From: Drosophila miranda
Taxonomy: Eukaryota; Arthropoda; Insecta; Diptera; Drosophilidae
NCBI RefSeq assembly: GCF_003369915.1
Contig: NC_046675.1
Span: 24,738,001-24,802,000 of the forward strand
Direction of reading: 5' to 3'
DNA length: 64,000 nucleotides
The translations under genes were made by a program, and so were the position numbers. The notes under the pieces are model-generated. The model was not told the DNA's origin. It made no database searches and saw nothing but the letters and a program-made list of their open reading frames with translations. Within the stretch, counting starts at the first letter, position 1, and each line of letters begins with the position of its first letter. This document shows positions 1 through 11,448 of the stretch, in pieces.

Positions 1-2556
1 TATTTTCCTACTTACATATATACATACATAGCTATAGATTCTAAACATTCAAGTTAGTATATCTAAAAAAAGACAACAAATGTGCTTTCAATCTTAAATA
101 AATCATTAAATTTCTCCAGAAAATGCTGCAGTTTAGTCTAGAAGCAAATTTAAGCGATCTTCTAAGTCTCCATACAATCCTTTTACTCCACTTAAATTCT
201 AGTAATTCATTGTTCGATCTAATAATATTTCTAAATACTTGAAAAATAATACATTTCCGTATGATTGCGAATGAGATTAGTTAATAATGGTATTTTAAAT
301 GTGAGAAAAAACGATGATGAAATCATTAATAAACTAAAGATTCCCAAGGGAAAGCTGATAAATGGAAGTGTCGGAAGGTGATACATCTAGAATAGTTCCT
401 ATAAACATGCCTTTCTATTTATTTCGGAATACGTTTTAAACATTCCCCATGTTTTTTTCCTGACATAAAGACTGCCCCCTAAGTTATTTCTCCCACACCC
501 ACAAGTCAGGTTTAAAGGTGCATATAAGCCCATTTTTTTTGTTGATCGATTTGCATACTATATTCCATTAAATTTTTAACATTTAGATGAAAGTCTAGAC
601 AAATCAACTTTTGAATGATTCATGATATTATTGTAAGGAAAACCCCCTTCCCGAAACCCTTTTCTGGAACACTGGAGAATGCATAACGAATTCAGAAAAC
701 AAATGAAATTTTTTAAGAAAATAGATTCTGTTCGCTCGGAACCAAAGCGAAAGTCATTGGCCACAGAGCAGGCAGCAAGAGAAAGAGAGGTGCTGATGGG
801 GAATCACAGATTGTCGGTAAAATGGTAATGTGTAGCGGGGGGGTCGCAGTCGCAGTCCCCAGAGCGGTGGCTGGATCCGACCAAATGGCTGCCTGATTTA
901 ATTAAAGCGCAACTGCGGCAGGCAGAACCAAACCATTTAGAGAGGAATACACAGAAAAAGAGCCACAGCAGCAGCAGTGACCCACTTCGAGGGCAGATTA
1001 TACGACTGTGGGGTGAGAATACCTGGGCCCCGAAATGGCACCTAGTGACGTGTCAAATGTCAATTGGTTTCAGGGCCAGCACTGATTGAGAATTGTGTCA
1101 AAGATGAGCCCTAGAGCGGCCTGAACCTAAAGGTTGAGCCGCCCCCGTCAGAGTCAGCCGAGTGTGGCGCAGATTGGAGGATGAAGATTTTGTTGGCCAA
1201 GTCCCGCGGCTGCATCTCTGGCGGATGCGATGGTGTTGCCCCACTTAAGTTGCACATTGTTCTCTTGCAGCAATATCTTTCGCAAACATACAGATAAATG
1301 CAAGAGCAGCAGAAAAGAGACTCCAAGACCCGTCTGAACTGCAGGGTTAGGCTCAATCGCGTCAGAACAATCTCCAGACAATCTCTCAACAGTTTCAGCT
1401 TAAGGTTTTATCAATTGAGGTCATTTCTGAAGCTTTGGTTGCGACTTTCTTTCTGAGCCTTCTTCCGCCTCCAACCACATTTCGGTCAACTTTATTTGCT
1501 GTTTTGTTTAGCAAGCGAAAAATTTCTCCCAGAACCAACAGACCTAAAGGTTTCTGACTCGAAAAAACTGTCATAAAATCCGAAGACTGAACCCGGTATT
1601 AGCCAACTTTTATGGAGTGTCTGTCTGTCAGTGGAGCTGTAAACCCGTAAAGAGTGTTTGTGTTCCTTAGGCGCTTAAATATTGAAACTGGTTGAAAATG
1701 TTTGGGTTTCTTCACATGTGAACTGCGTGTATTGTAAATATTGAAACTTGTTTCTGGTGTTTGTTTTGGTAAGTAGTTGTCAGTTTTTGCTGGATCTAGT
1801 CTACTGGGTATGAAATGCTGGGATTTTTTTTTTGGGAGGGAGGAAAGCGCTGTGTTGGCATATAGTTCACCTGGATTTGGATAAAGATTCGGAAGCATAA
1901 CCCACGGACTCCTCAAACTCAGATTCCGATCCGGAGCCTGAACTGAAATTGCAATTAATCATTTATTGGTGGGGAAGGAGCTACGATAGGTAGTACAAGG
2001 TGATGGTTTTGGGCTATTAAAGAGAACTGTGGGGAAGGATTTTCAACGTGTTTGAGTTAGTGGTATTCAATCTACTACAATGTATTGATATGTTACTGAT
2101 TCTCTAACGGTTTTTGGATTTTTATAATTTGAACAGATAATTTTGTATAACTTCCATTCAATTGATGACATGAAAGCCCTTAAGATTTCTAATTCCTCTC
2201 ATTTTTGAGTGAATGCGTTCTTCAATTTAGTTAGAATGATTCTACTGCAATTTTACGGAAAGCAAAGATAGATTTTGTATAATTTTTTTTTGTATAACTT
2301 CATAGCAATTTTTATTGATGATTCAATGCATTGTTCTAGTGTATTCCCAATGTTAGGACACGCTTCAACAACATTCCCCATTTAGTTCTACATTCCGATA
2401 ACATCAAACCATGCCTTATCAGAAGATGTCGATGAGTGCTTAGACCGAAAACCGCAACGAAAACAAAAACAGAAACTACATGAAATGTGCATGAAACGAG
2501 AACACACAACACAACACACACTAGTGTTGACCAACACTGGAAAAATCAATACTTAC
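1..2556 (-). other. Intron of the left-edge secreted-protein gene; no exon seen
   Basis: This stretch is AT-rich with many stops in all frames. Reading frames of up to about 105 codons (for example 1599-1916 minus) show no domain, signal peptide or codon pattern that I trust. It is interpreted as the first large intron of the gene whose signal-peptide exon ends at 2557. Confidence 0.5.
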
Positions 2557-2627
2557 TCTCCGTAGTAGGGCACCGCCTGGATGGAGATGGACCCGAGCAG
2601 GAGCAGGCAAGCCCACTGTCTCAACAT
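2557..2627 (-). CDS. Signal-peptide first coding exon of a secreted protein; gene continues past the left edge
   Basis: On the minus strand an ATG at 2627 opens a 23-codon exon whose product begins MLRQWACLLLLGSISIQA and continues VPYYG. It has a short N-region, a leucine-rich core and a small-residue cleavage region, a textbook secretory signal peptide. The exon ends at 2557 with a consensus donor (GA|gtaagt), leaving 2 nt of a split codon. No following exon is found between 2556 and 1, so the rest of the gene must lie off the left edge beyond an intron longer than 2.5 kb. A TATA box at 3212-3219 and an initiator near 3186 fit its start site. The gene lies downstream of Tk on the same strand. 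I cannot name it: secretion is well supported, the function is not. Confidence 0.6.
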
Positions 2628-3019
2628 GTTGTTGGATATCACAATATCACAATTTGAACCGCGAAATTGGGTGCTATAAAAATGGGGGAATGGAGAAGAA
2701 AATAAAATAACGAAAGTTGCGGTAATATAAAAACTCTGCGGGATGGCGATGGCTGGCTGGGTTCAAGAAATTTCACTACTGCACTGGAAACAGCTGAGAC
2801 GACGGCCAAGCCAAAATACAGGTTTTCCACGCCAGCCTGCACTCAAATATGTAGGTGACGACTGACTGGGCCCCGAGTGCGGAGAGAGGAGAAACTTTTC
2901 CACTGTCTTCACGCATTAATTGCGAGCACACACATGTAATTATTGTCAATTGTCTCTTGGATTACAACAATTGGCACATCCACATCACAATCAATTTGAT
3001 TAAAATACGAAGTCACAAA

Positions 3020-3058
3020 TGTCTTTGGCTCTGGCTCTGGCTCTGGCTCTGGCTCTGA
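3020..3058. repeat. GGCTCT hexanucleotide microsatellite
   Basis: About six tandem GGCTCT/CTGGCT units lie in the presumed leader of the left-edge secreted-protein gene. This is a simple repeat with no independent coding evidence; it would read as alternating Glu-Pro on the minus strand. Confidence 0.85.
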
Positions 3059-3182
3059 CTCCTTTTTCGAATACAGACACCGACAGCACAAAACACTCAC
3101 TAACTCACGAGCTATGGTGTGGAATGATATTTTTCTGTTGAAGATCCGACGATGGATGTTGTCGTCACGAGTTTTGAAAACT

Positions 3183-3219
3183 AACTGCAAAAGAACGAAG
3201 ATCGCGTCCGATATTTATA
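3183..3219 (-). promoter_or_regulatory. TATA plus initiator core promoter for the signal-peptide gene
   Basis: On the minus strand TATAAATA (3219-3212) lies 33 bp upstream of an A at 3186 inside GCAGTT, which matches five of six positions of the Drosophila initiator TCAGTY. Transcription would run leftward through a roughly 560-nt leader to the ATG at 2627. The spacing is right for a focused TATA promoter. The leader may itself contain an intron. Confidence 0.5.
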
Positions 3220-4027
3220 AGCTGCGATTGCGCTGCGATGGCGCTGCTACGCCTCTGCGGCTGCGATCGTTGGAGCTTTCTGAGCGGCGCTTTGGAGCTT
3301 CGGGCTTCTGAGAGAACTTTTGGTGACGCTTTTTATTGGCGTGTGACGGGCGGGCGGTGGGAGTGTGGCAAATGCCAAATTCGTGTGTACAATTTGTGAA
3401 AGTGCGAGCTGCGATAAGTGTTGTTACACCAAACAACAGGGGAAAAGAAATATACGAATCTGAGTACAAATACTCTACTGTTTTCATTTGTATAATCTTA
3501 AATTAACATTTTCCTGGAATTGTTCCCTCAGGTAAGGGCCATAATTTTTGTGGCCATACAGCTGGCCTACCTGTTAGTGTAAGTGTTATCCAGCTCATCA
3601 CATTTCGGTTATTCCCGAAACTGTCCAGCCTCGGACGACTGACTCCCTAGCAGCCATCAATCACTGCTTCTCGTCACCCAGTGCTCCGGTCAGGTCTGGC
3701 TCTGGCTACGGATAGGAATGGGGTCTTCCAGCTTATTAAGAGTCTGTGTATGTTCATATTTAGAAACTGTTCAATCTGTTTACTTTGAGAGGTACAAGAT
3801 GCACATGTGTAGATGGAATTGAATTTCTGGGAATTGTGAGAAGACTCTTTAATGGGTTTTCTTACTTTTTAATTGTTCTTTGTGTCGCTTGTTAGTCACG
3901 ACATTTGGTTATCATCTGTAGCAAAAAAGAAAGAGGATTCAACTTTGGACAATAGCAATTGTTAGGATTATCCTTTTGTGGAATCATTGTTTATTCATTC
4001 ATTAGTTACCATAAAATATTTACAATA

Positions 4028-4033
4028 TTTATT
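4028..4033 (-). terminator. Candidate polyadenylation signal for Tk
   Basis: AATAAA on the minus strand, about 480 nt past the Tk stop codon. A second AATAAA lies at 3990-3995. Either could end the transcript. Confidence 0.35.
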
Positions 4034-4515
4034 TGTGCTATATTTTTGTATTATATTTATATATATTTTGTATACGTAGATGTATGTACCACAATGAAAG
4101 TTGTTTTTCTTTAAATATATATATTTGAAAATAAATAAATGTGTTCCCCGTGTAGTAACTTTCTTTTTGGTTTTTGTCACTCGTGCATTAAATTTCTTGC
4201 TAATTTTGATTAAGAGTTTTATAATTAGATATGCAATAGATAGATCAATGATTGGGGAGGCTTTGGATTCAATTCAAGTCTCGTTCTATATTACACCGAA
4301 AGAAAATGTTGCAAAGCCAATTGTGTCCTTGTGTTGTGTGTTTGTGCGTGTGTTAGCATAAGGTGCTTGCAATAATCGCCAGCCCTGAGATTATTGCAAA
4401 CACTCTTTTGTCGTCGTCTGTAACTCTGATTCTTGTCTGATTCTGCCTTCTCTTCCTAGTTTCGTAGCTCTAAAAGGAACTTCAAACACTGTCAACCCCA
4501 TGAAGCGAACGACGT

Positions 4516-5535
4516 CTATTCAGCGAGCGCTGGAAGGAAGATGATTAATCACAGCTGAGGATCAGGGATTGAGGATCGGCCAGCACTCACCTGGACGCTT
4601 GCCGCGCATGCCCTGAAAGCCACTGGGCGCCCGCTTGTTATCGGCCCAAAGGTAGAGCCAGGGACGCACCAGGTACTGCTGATCGCCATCGCCATCGCCA
4701 TCGCCAGTGTCTAGGCCAGCGTCCTGCTCACTCTTCTTGCCACGCACTGCCACAAATTTGCTGTTGAAGTCCGCGTAACGCTCCTTCTTGCCCCTCACAT
4801 CGTAGGCCTTTTTTAAGAAATTGTGCCAGAACTGGAGGCGATTAGATTCTCAAAAAGCTGGTGGACGGACAAGTGTTAGCTGTTTCTTACCTCTGACAGA
4901 GCCGCTCGCTTGTAATGCTGATGGGAAACATCCTTCTTGCCGCGCACTCCCAAAAAGGAGTTGACCGGAGCCCGTTTCTGGAGCAGCTCCATGGCATCAT
5001 TATCGTCATCGTCTCCGCTCATCGGTCGCTTGCCCCTCATTCCCGTGAAACCTGTGGGTGCCCGCTTCCCAACATCCCCAACACTGTCGTCTCCAGCCGC
5101 CAGGCGCTCGAATAGGTCCTCGAGAAGGTTCTCGCGCATTCGCTGCTCCTCTATCTGATGTAAGACGTTGGACAGACGGTTGCTAATGGGTATATACTTC
5201 TTGCCTCGCATGCCCACAAAGGACATGGGGGCCTTCTTGAGCCGCTTCCCGTTCTCGTAGTAGATGCTGTCTTCATCCATATCGGCATAGTCGAGGGGAT
5301 CGGGTCCCATCCAATCGGCCGCCCGCTGATCCTTCTCATCCTCCTTCTTGCCACGCATCCCTATGAAGCTGGAAGTGGGTGCACGCTTTACCATCCTCCT
5401 GGGAGCGTCTGCACCCGGCGGCAGGGTGCTAACAGAGGACTCCACATCTGGTTCGGCATCGGCCGCTGTGGAAGCGGCTGTTAACAGCAGCAGAAGCAGC
5501 AGCGCCACTGCAAACGAACCTCCCTGACTGCGCAT
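4516..5535 (-). CDS. Tk: Prepro-tachykinin (neuropeptide precursor)
   Basis: Precursor of amidated tachykinin-related peptides, which are secreted by neurons and gut endocrine cells and act on G-protein-coupled tachykinin receptors. Coding exons are 5535-4891, 4807-4591 and 4529-4516 (donors gtaaga and gtgagt; last acceptor cttccttccag); the product is 291 residues, close to the fly family size. A signal peptide occupies roughly residues 1-24. Peptides flanked by dibasic sites and followed by a Gly amide donor are, in order, APTSSFIGMR, APMSFVGMR, APTGFTGMR, APVNSFLGVR, a longer AALSEAYDVR/ERYADFNSKFVAVR segment and APSGFQGMR. All but the longer segment obey FxGxR-amide. The precursor ends KRPALAE, comparable to KRPALFE in D. 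melanogaster. A good acceptor just upstream of the ATG (exon start about 5580) implies a non-coding 5' exon that I could not place. The acceptor before 4807 has a weak pyrimidine tract, but the join preserves frame and family sequence. Confidence 0.95.
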
Positions 5536-5580
5536 TGATCGTAGCGAGCTTTTAGGCGGGCGTTTGGAATCGGATCACAG

Positions 5581-8500
5581 CTGGAAGGGGAGCTGAAATG
5601 GAAGCGCCGGGTATTGGTATAAGACCTCAAGAGAATTAATGGAGAGACTAGAGTATAAAATGTCAACGATAATCTTTAAGCTCACTCGAAACGAATGCTG
5701 GACTAATTCATAAAAATAGTATAGCCTCAGCACTAGGTTGTAATATTACAAGATTTCTTTACGTCTGCAATCGATCAACAAAACCTATTATAAAAATCAG
5801 TTCGATAGCCGTTCTGCTTATTTGAGATTTAATATTCGTTCAAAATTTGTCTGCCGTCGGGTAAAAACCCATTTCCCCCAAACTGTTTTCCAGTTTCACT
5901 GTTTTGTTTGTGTGTTTGATGTTTTCTCTTTTCAGATTTTTGCATATATTTGCTGTGCTGCACTTAGACTTACAAATGACTCGCGGGGGCGAGAATATAC
6001 TTGACCTTTTTGTGGTCTAGTTCTCGAGGGGAATGGGTTCCGGGGACCCTCTCTAAAAGCGGAATTTCAAGTTGCATATGCATACATTTGCAGACCTAAC
6101 GGTTGCTCCGATGCTGCATGATGCGGATGCAAATAGGCGGGAGAGGAAGATGGTTTTATTGCAGCAACAGGAGGCAGCCAGCCTCCAATGATGCCACACA
6201 TGATTATGCAGCCACGCCTTGTTAAGTCAAATTGCCATGCAAATGCTCTCGGCCTGGAGCGTTACGCCTTGATAAGACTCGAAGATAGAGAAATGGTGTC
6301 AGAACAACAACAGCAACTGCAACAACTACTGAAAGAAGAAAGGAAGGCTTAGTGTCGGGGGCTGCCGAAGCGGTCGATACCCTTGAACGTCCATACCATA
6401 TTGGAATATACATAGTTTATAATCTAATCTGTAGAAGCTAGATATTTGCTCGAAAAACTATTTATTTTCGTTAGATCGCACTTAGGGCTATATCTTTTCT
6501 ATCACAACGATATTGCTTGTAACAAATATAAAGATCTTTGCAAAGTTATATCCAGAAGTAAGTACAAATAAATAGCAACTTCTTTCACAGAAAAGTACAA
6601 CAGACATGGCTCTTCGACTCAGCTAGTGCTGATATACATTATATAGGTCGAAATCATCATACCCTCCTTCGTGGGTATCAAAAACTATGGAAAAGTCTAA
6701 CGATGCGCGCACAGGAAACAAGAACAAACATGTAATTCAATTGATTGCCCCAGGCGGCAGCAAGCAAACAGAAGAGAGCAGACACCGCGCAGGAATATAG
6801 ATGGGCAGACCTGAGGACTGAGGATAAGGTGGAGATAGGAAAAGGTGCGGATAATGGAGTGGGGGAGGCGTTTGAGCAGCAGCAGAAAAATAGCAATTCA
6901 ATTGAACAACTTAACGAAATGCATTTGAATTGAATTGATGTTGCATTTGCCACAATCAACAGGTTGTCGTTTGCCACTTAAGCCTCATCGCCACTGAGTA
7001 TGTACAATAATTGTGTCGTCGGTGATGGTGGCGGTGGCGGGGGCTGTGGGCTTGTGTTTGTCCAGGGATTTGAGTTACGGTTGAGCTAAAGTGCAGGGCG
7101 CCGTAAAGTTTTGTACTTTAAATGTGAAAAGGAAAAAGATAATACGGGGAATGTCAAAGCATCAGGAAAAGTGCGTACCATAGGCTACACAGTGGGGAAA
7201 ACCAAGAGAAAAGTGGTTGGGCGTCGAAAGGGTAATTACTGGGACACCTTTTTGGTAGCACTTTAAAAGAGATGGAGAAAGCCAGGCATTGGGATCGAAA
7301 AAAGAGGTAAAAGTAGATCCCATTCCCTGTTGAAATTTTGTAACCCTTTAATTGCCTCATCATCCCATCGTATCCGTCGACACTAATGCCATGCCAAACT
7401 TTTGCTGCCACAGAATTAACAGACTAGCGGCGGCGAATGTGTGCTAAGCTTCCGGTTTTGGGAGCTACCGTGCCCTGCCACGTCAACGCCCCCGGTTCAC
7501 CGTCCTGCGAGGACATGAAACTGACAGCAGCCAGTCAAACAATGGCACCGGACCAGAACCAGGACTACGACAAGCACTAGTCACACTTTCGTCCTTTGGC
7601 ATCCAACTCCCACGACAGTGCCTTAATGTGTCTCCATGTGGAATGCGGCTAAGCTGCCAACGTGTCCTTGTATGTTGTCTAATTGTCTATGTAGGGGCTG
7701 TACTCCAGCCTTCTGTGTGCTTTCTTTGTGCGTGTCCATCCCAAAGGACACTTTAAACCGCCGACAGGCGTGTGAGATTAAAGATGGGCACGGAAACGGG
7801 CACGGGCCCGGGCACGTCTAGATTTACATTTTCGCCAGTTTTCTCTCTTTCAGTGTGTGTGTGTGCTCGGCTTTCTCCTTATGGATGTGTATAATAGAGG
7901 TTTGTCTATTAGCCCGGCTAAAGGCCTGCAGAACATGGCCCAGCAATAGAGTCCGACGACAGCAGAAAGCGTATGAAAATTAATAATAAAACAACATGGA
8001 AAATTCACTTTTGGCCTATTGGCCTCGGGCTGCATTCTCGTCACCCTTTTTTGCATGCCAAAAAGTTCTGGCCAAAGCAAACACACAACTGGAACACGCA
8101 CACACGAGCACAGTTAATGCATAAAATATGAAGCGTGACTGTACTTTTGAATCGGGTCTGGATTCTGGATTGTGAATTCTGAGTTTTGCCCGGCAGCTAA
8201 AGCCCCCGCCCCGCCCCGCCCGCTCCACAGTTCGATATCGGGGCGTGCGTGCGTATTTTAAATAAATTTACATTAATATTGAGGCCTTGTCTGGGGCATG
8301 CCAATGGGCCAGGTTATAGGTCATAGCTGGTGGTTAAGCTTTATCCCCAAGCAATAAACGATAGGTCCTGCTGAAGGTTGGGGATCAGCTGCAGGGATTC
8401 CATGTTTCTTTGGCTAATGGAGTCAGCTCTACCTTTTTCTGAAGTAACATTGTAGGCTGTAACGATAATTATACCGAGGCCGATCTATTGTGTGCACCTA

Positions 8501-8740
8501 CAGATGACTCTTTACAAATAAAGTAGACGTTGAGTAAATTTCTCAGCTCTCAAGGAAACATGTGTTTTATATGGGCAAGATATAGACATTTGAACCTGTG
8601 GCTCGTCTTCGGTTCTGCATCTTTCAACACTTCGTTACCCAGAAAATGTTGCTGGCGCAATGCAATTGCCTGCGCCTCATGTTGCGGTTGCCGCTTTCGA
8701 TTCTGCACTTAATCGGCGGTTTGTGGTCAACGTACGATCA
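5581..8740. other. Intergenic region between Tk and Ect3
   Basis: No gene is supported. The region probably contains the Tk promoter and its leader exon, since an acceptor at 5581-5582 (minus) requires one. It also holds an INE-1-like fragment at 6600-6685, a GC-rich CCGCCC run at 8204-8222 and short simple repeats. Reading frames here are short and of low complexity. Confidence 0.5.
6600..6685. mobile_element. Degraded INE-1/DINE-1-like (Helitron-derived) fragment
   Basis: The order of motifs GACATGGCT, TCGACTCAGCTAGTG, a TATA-rich spacer, AGGTCGAAA and a closing ACCCTCCTTCGTGGGTAT hairpin is the arrangement I recall from the conserved end of Drosophila INE-1/DINE-1 elements. It is short and mutated, with no coding capacity. 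The family assignment is from memory. Confidence 0.45.
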
Positions 8741-8744
8741 TTCC

Positions 8745-8899
8745 GTACTCAGCTTTCGACCGAGCCAGTCGCTTCTGTTCCCTTCCACGGTTCCCGATCT
8801 TCCGCTTTCAACCGCGATCGTGCTCGTTCTGTGTGTGCTTCACATACCAGAATCAAAAGTGAGATTTTTCTAATAACTGTTATCAGTGTTATCAGTGAG
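8745..8899 (+). promoter_or_regulatory. Ect3: Candidate non-coding first exon of Ect3
   Basis: A less AT-rich stretch ends at 8899 in a perfect donor (GAG|gtgagt). The Ect3 ATG at 11449 is preceded by a strong acceptor (ttctctactccag, exon from 11445), so Ect3 needs an upstream exon. This is the best donor I saw upstream on the plus strand. The start site is guessed from a TCAGCT initiator-like sequence near 8748. Confidence 0.35.
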
Positions 8900-11444
8900 G
8901 TGAGTGCTCAGTGAGATCTGAAATCTGGTAGGTCAATTATTGGTTCCTATCCCAATCCAAGCCTCGAGGGGTTCCTTCAACTCAAAGAACAATGCAGCTA
9001 TGCCAAAACAAAAGCCGTATCTTTCTCGCCTCATAGTCGGTGAAGTACAAATGTTAAAGGGAACGTTCAACGGGGGGGGCCACAGTTCAGTAAAAGAGCC
9101 AGAGATAGGGTTTGGGGTACGAGTACGGGCACATGCAAAATAATTGAATTGGGTCAAATGCCTCTAAATGTGTGCTCGTGTTCCCGTTCCCATTTCCATT
9201 CCCATTTAGGGCTCCGTTAAATATATATCTCTGCTCGTTTTTCTTGTTGACTCAACTTGGATTTCAAAACATACATGTTCATGGAAAAGTTTTTTTGTTT
9301 TTTAGATTCTCTTGTCTTTTTGTGGATGATTTTTGTTTTTATAAATTTTATTCAATGTGAGGTTAATGGCAAGTTCAAGGCTACCATTTCACAGATCATT
9401 TCACCCAAAATGATTTTCATTTATCAGGGTCGAATCTGAATCTTATTGTTGTTCTTCATTGAGGGAATCACGGAATGTACTTGTAATCTGTTGATAGGGG
9501 GATTACTTTCTAGGTACCACTGCAAAGGGAAACTACAGAATACATACATATTTAAATCACCTTATTAATAGTGATAGTGAGATTCTTAGAATATAATCAA
9601 TAATTAAGGGGAAATACTTTCTGTTTTCCATAGAGTCATATGTCAAATTTTCTAAGATCGTTATAAATCGAATCCCAAAACCGGAATTCATCATTGCAGA
9701 TTCCCCTATGAAAATAGATGCCCTTCTGACATACTTTCTGAATTTGATAGTGAATTCTTGCAAAACAACAAAGAAAGCATTCCAATTCATAAATAATCTC
9801 TCACTATTTAGTATTCATAAATAAAGAAAACGTTCCATTTCTTTACAAATTTCACAAAACCATGAAAAAAGCAACCTTTCCAACCAGAAAATTAGTTCTC
9901 AAATTATCAAAACACTCAGCCGTACACAACATATCATGAATCACGGAGAATATTCTCATACACAGCAATAATAATGTATTGCCGGGATAATTATTGTACA
10001 GAATAATCAGCGAACAACAAGAAGAAACCACAAACACACGTAGCATAATGTCAAATCGCAAAAACCATATATATGTATTATAATAAAAAAGAAGAAGAGC
10101 AATGAATGAAAAAAGTGCTGTTGATAAGAGAATAAATTTGTTACAAAAATGATAAGAAAACATTTTATAATAATTGCTAAACAGCTGCTCGATCAGAGAG
10201 AAACAACTCCACAAACAATGATGAAAGCTAATTCGTAACAGTACATTGAAGGGGTGCATAAATTGATGAACGGGAACGTAACATTTAAGTCGAAAAAATG
10301 ATATGATTGACTTTCGAGAGGGGTACGGGCTGAACGGGAGGACTGATGGAAATTGATGAAAATTTTCAACCAATTTATAAGCAAAACAAACCAGAGATTA
10401 AATCATTTTGTTGTCACTAAGCAATTGAGCCATGAACTTCAATTAAAGCATCTCAACTGAGACGACGGCACGAGTTCTGAACTGAAATGAACTCGACCGA
10501 ACAGATTTGAGATGATTTAGATAGATGTTCTAGGAAGCGGAAGGGGCTTGCCTAGCCGGAAGATATTTACATTCTCGTGCATAAGTGCATTGTCAGAATT
10601 GAATAGACAATTCCTAAATAGACCAAATCGAAGGTGCTTCGAAACGGAAGCCATGTACTATGGTTTCAATAAAATAAGAGAGGAATAATTTAGATAGATC
10701 TACTTTGAAGTGGGCTGGGGTTTAGCTCTACAGAAGAGATAAGTGATAAGTAGTAATAAAAGAACCAGAAGTATTAATCTAAGACTAAGTCTTAGACGTA
10801 GTATTATGAACTTCTAGGAAACTTTTTTAGATATCCATATGTATGTATCATCATAGGACTCATATGTTATGATGAAGAAGGGGTTGACCTAGCTGAATAT
10901 AAGACCAGCATTTATTGATGGGCAATTACACTGATTAAATTTTGAACTGAGATTTCTATAGGCAGTATCAACACAAGATTGCTTATATCTTATTTCAGAA
11001 ATGTTTATTAATAATGTAAATATAAATCTTATTAATGGCTTGAGTCTTAATAAATGTATGACAATCTTACAGTTCAACTCCATTTATTCTCCAAAAGGCC
11101 ATTCATTTAAAATGTCACAAATTACGTTCATAAATGTAATACAAAATACAAAAATAAATAAGTTATTTATGGTTTTATAAGGCGGTAAATTACTTCCCAC
11201 ATATGTAGTACATATAAAAACCACAATTTGGGAATGAAAGATGGTTTCTAAAAACGAAACCACCTTAGAATCAAACTTCAATTAGATATACATCTGGTAA
11301 AAAAAAAAAACCAAATTTAATACAAAAATGTATTTATCCTCGTTCAATTTACATTCTCTTTGGAGGTAGAATTTTCCTTAAGTTCAACGAAATTTGTCAT
11401 TGTTTTTTTTTTAATAAAAAATAACGCCGCATTCTCTACTCCAG
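8900..11444 (+). other. Probable 5' intron of Ect3
   Basis: AT-rich sequence between the candidate leader exon and the acceptor just before the Ect3 start codon. The longest frame (9852-10373, minus, 173 codons) encodes Phe/Ile/Leu-rich sequence without a recognisable domain and is treated as chance. A CCATTTC/CCATTC short repeat lies at 9182-9206. Confidence 0.4.
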
Positions 11445-11448
11445 CAAG

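Noticed and set aside
9852-10373. 173-codon frame on the minus strand, hydrophobic
   Set aside because: Phe/Ile/Leu/Ser composition follows from AT-rich DNA (poly-A-rich plus strand). No signal peptide pattern, family motif or splice context; lies within the probable Ect3 5' intron.
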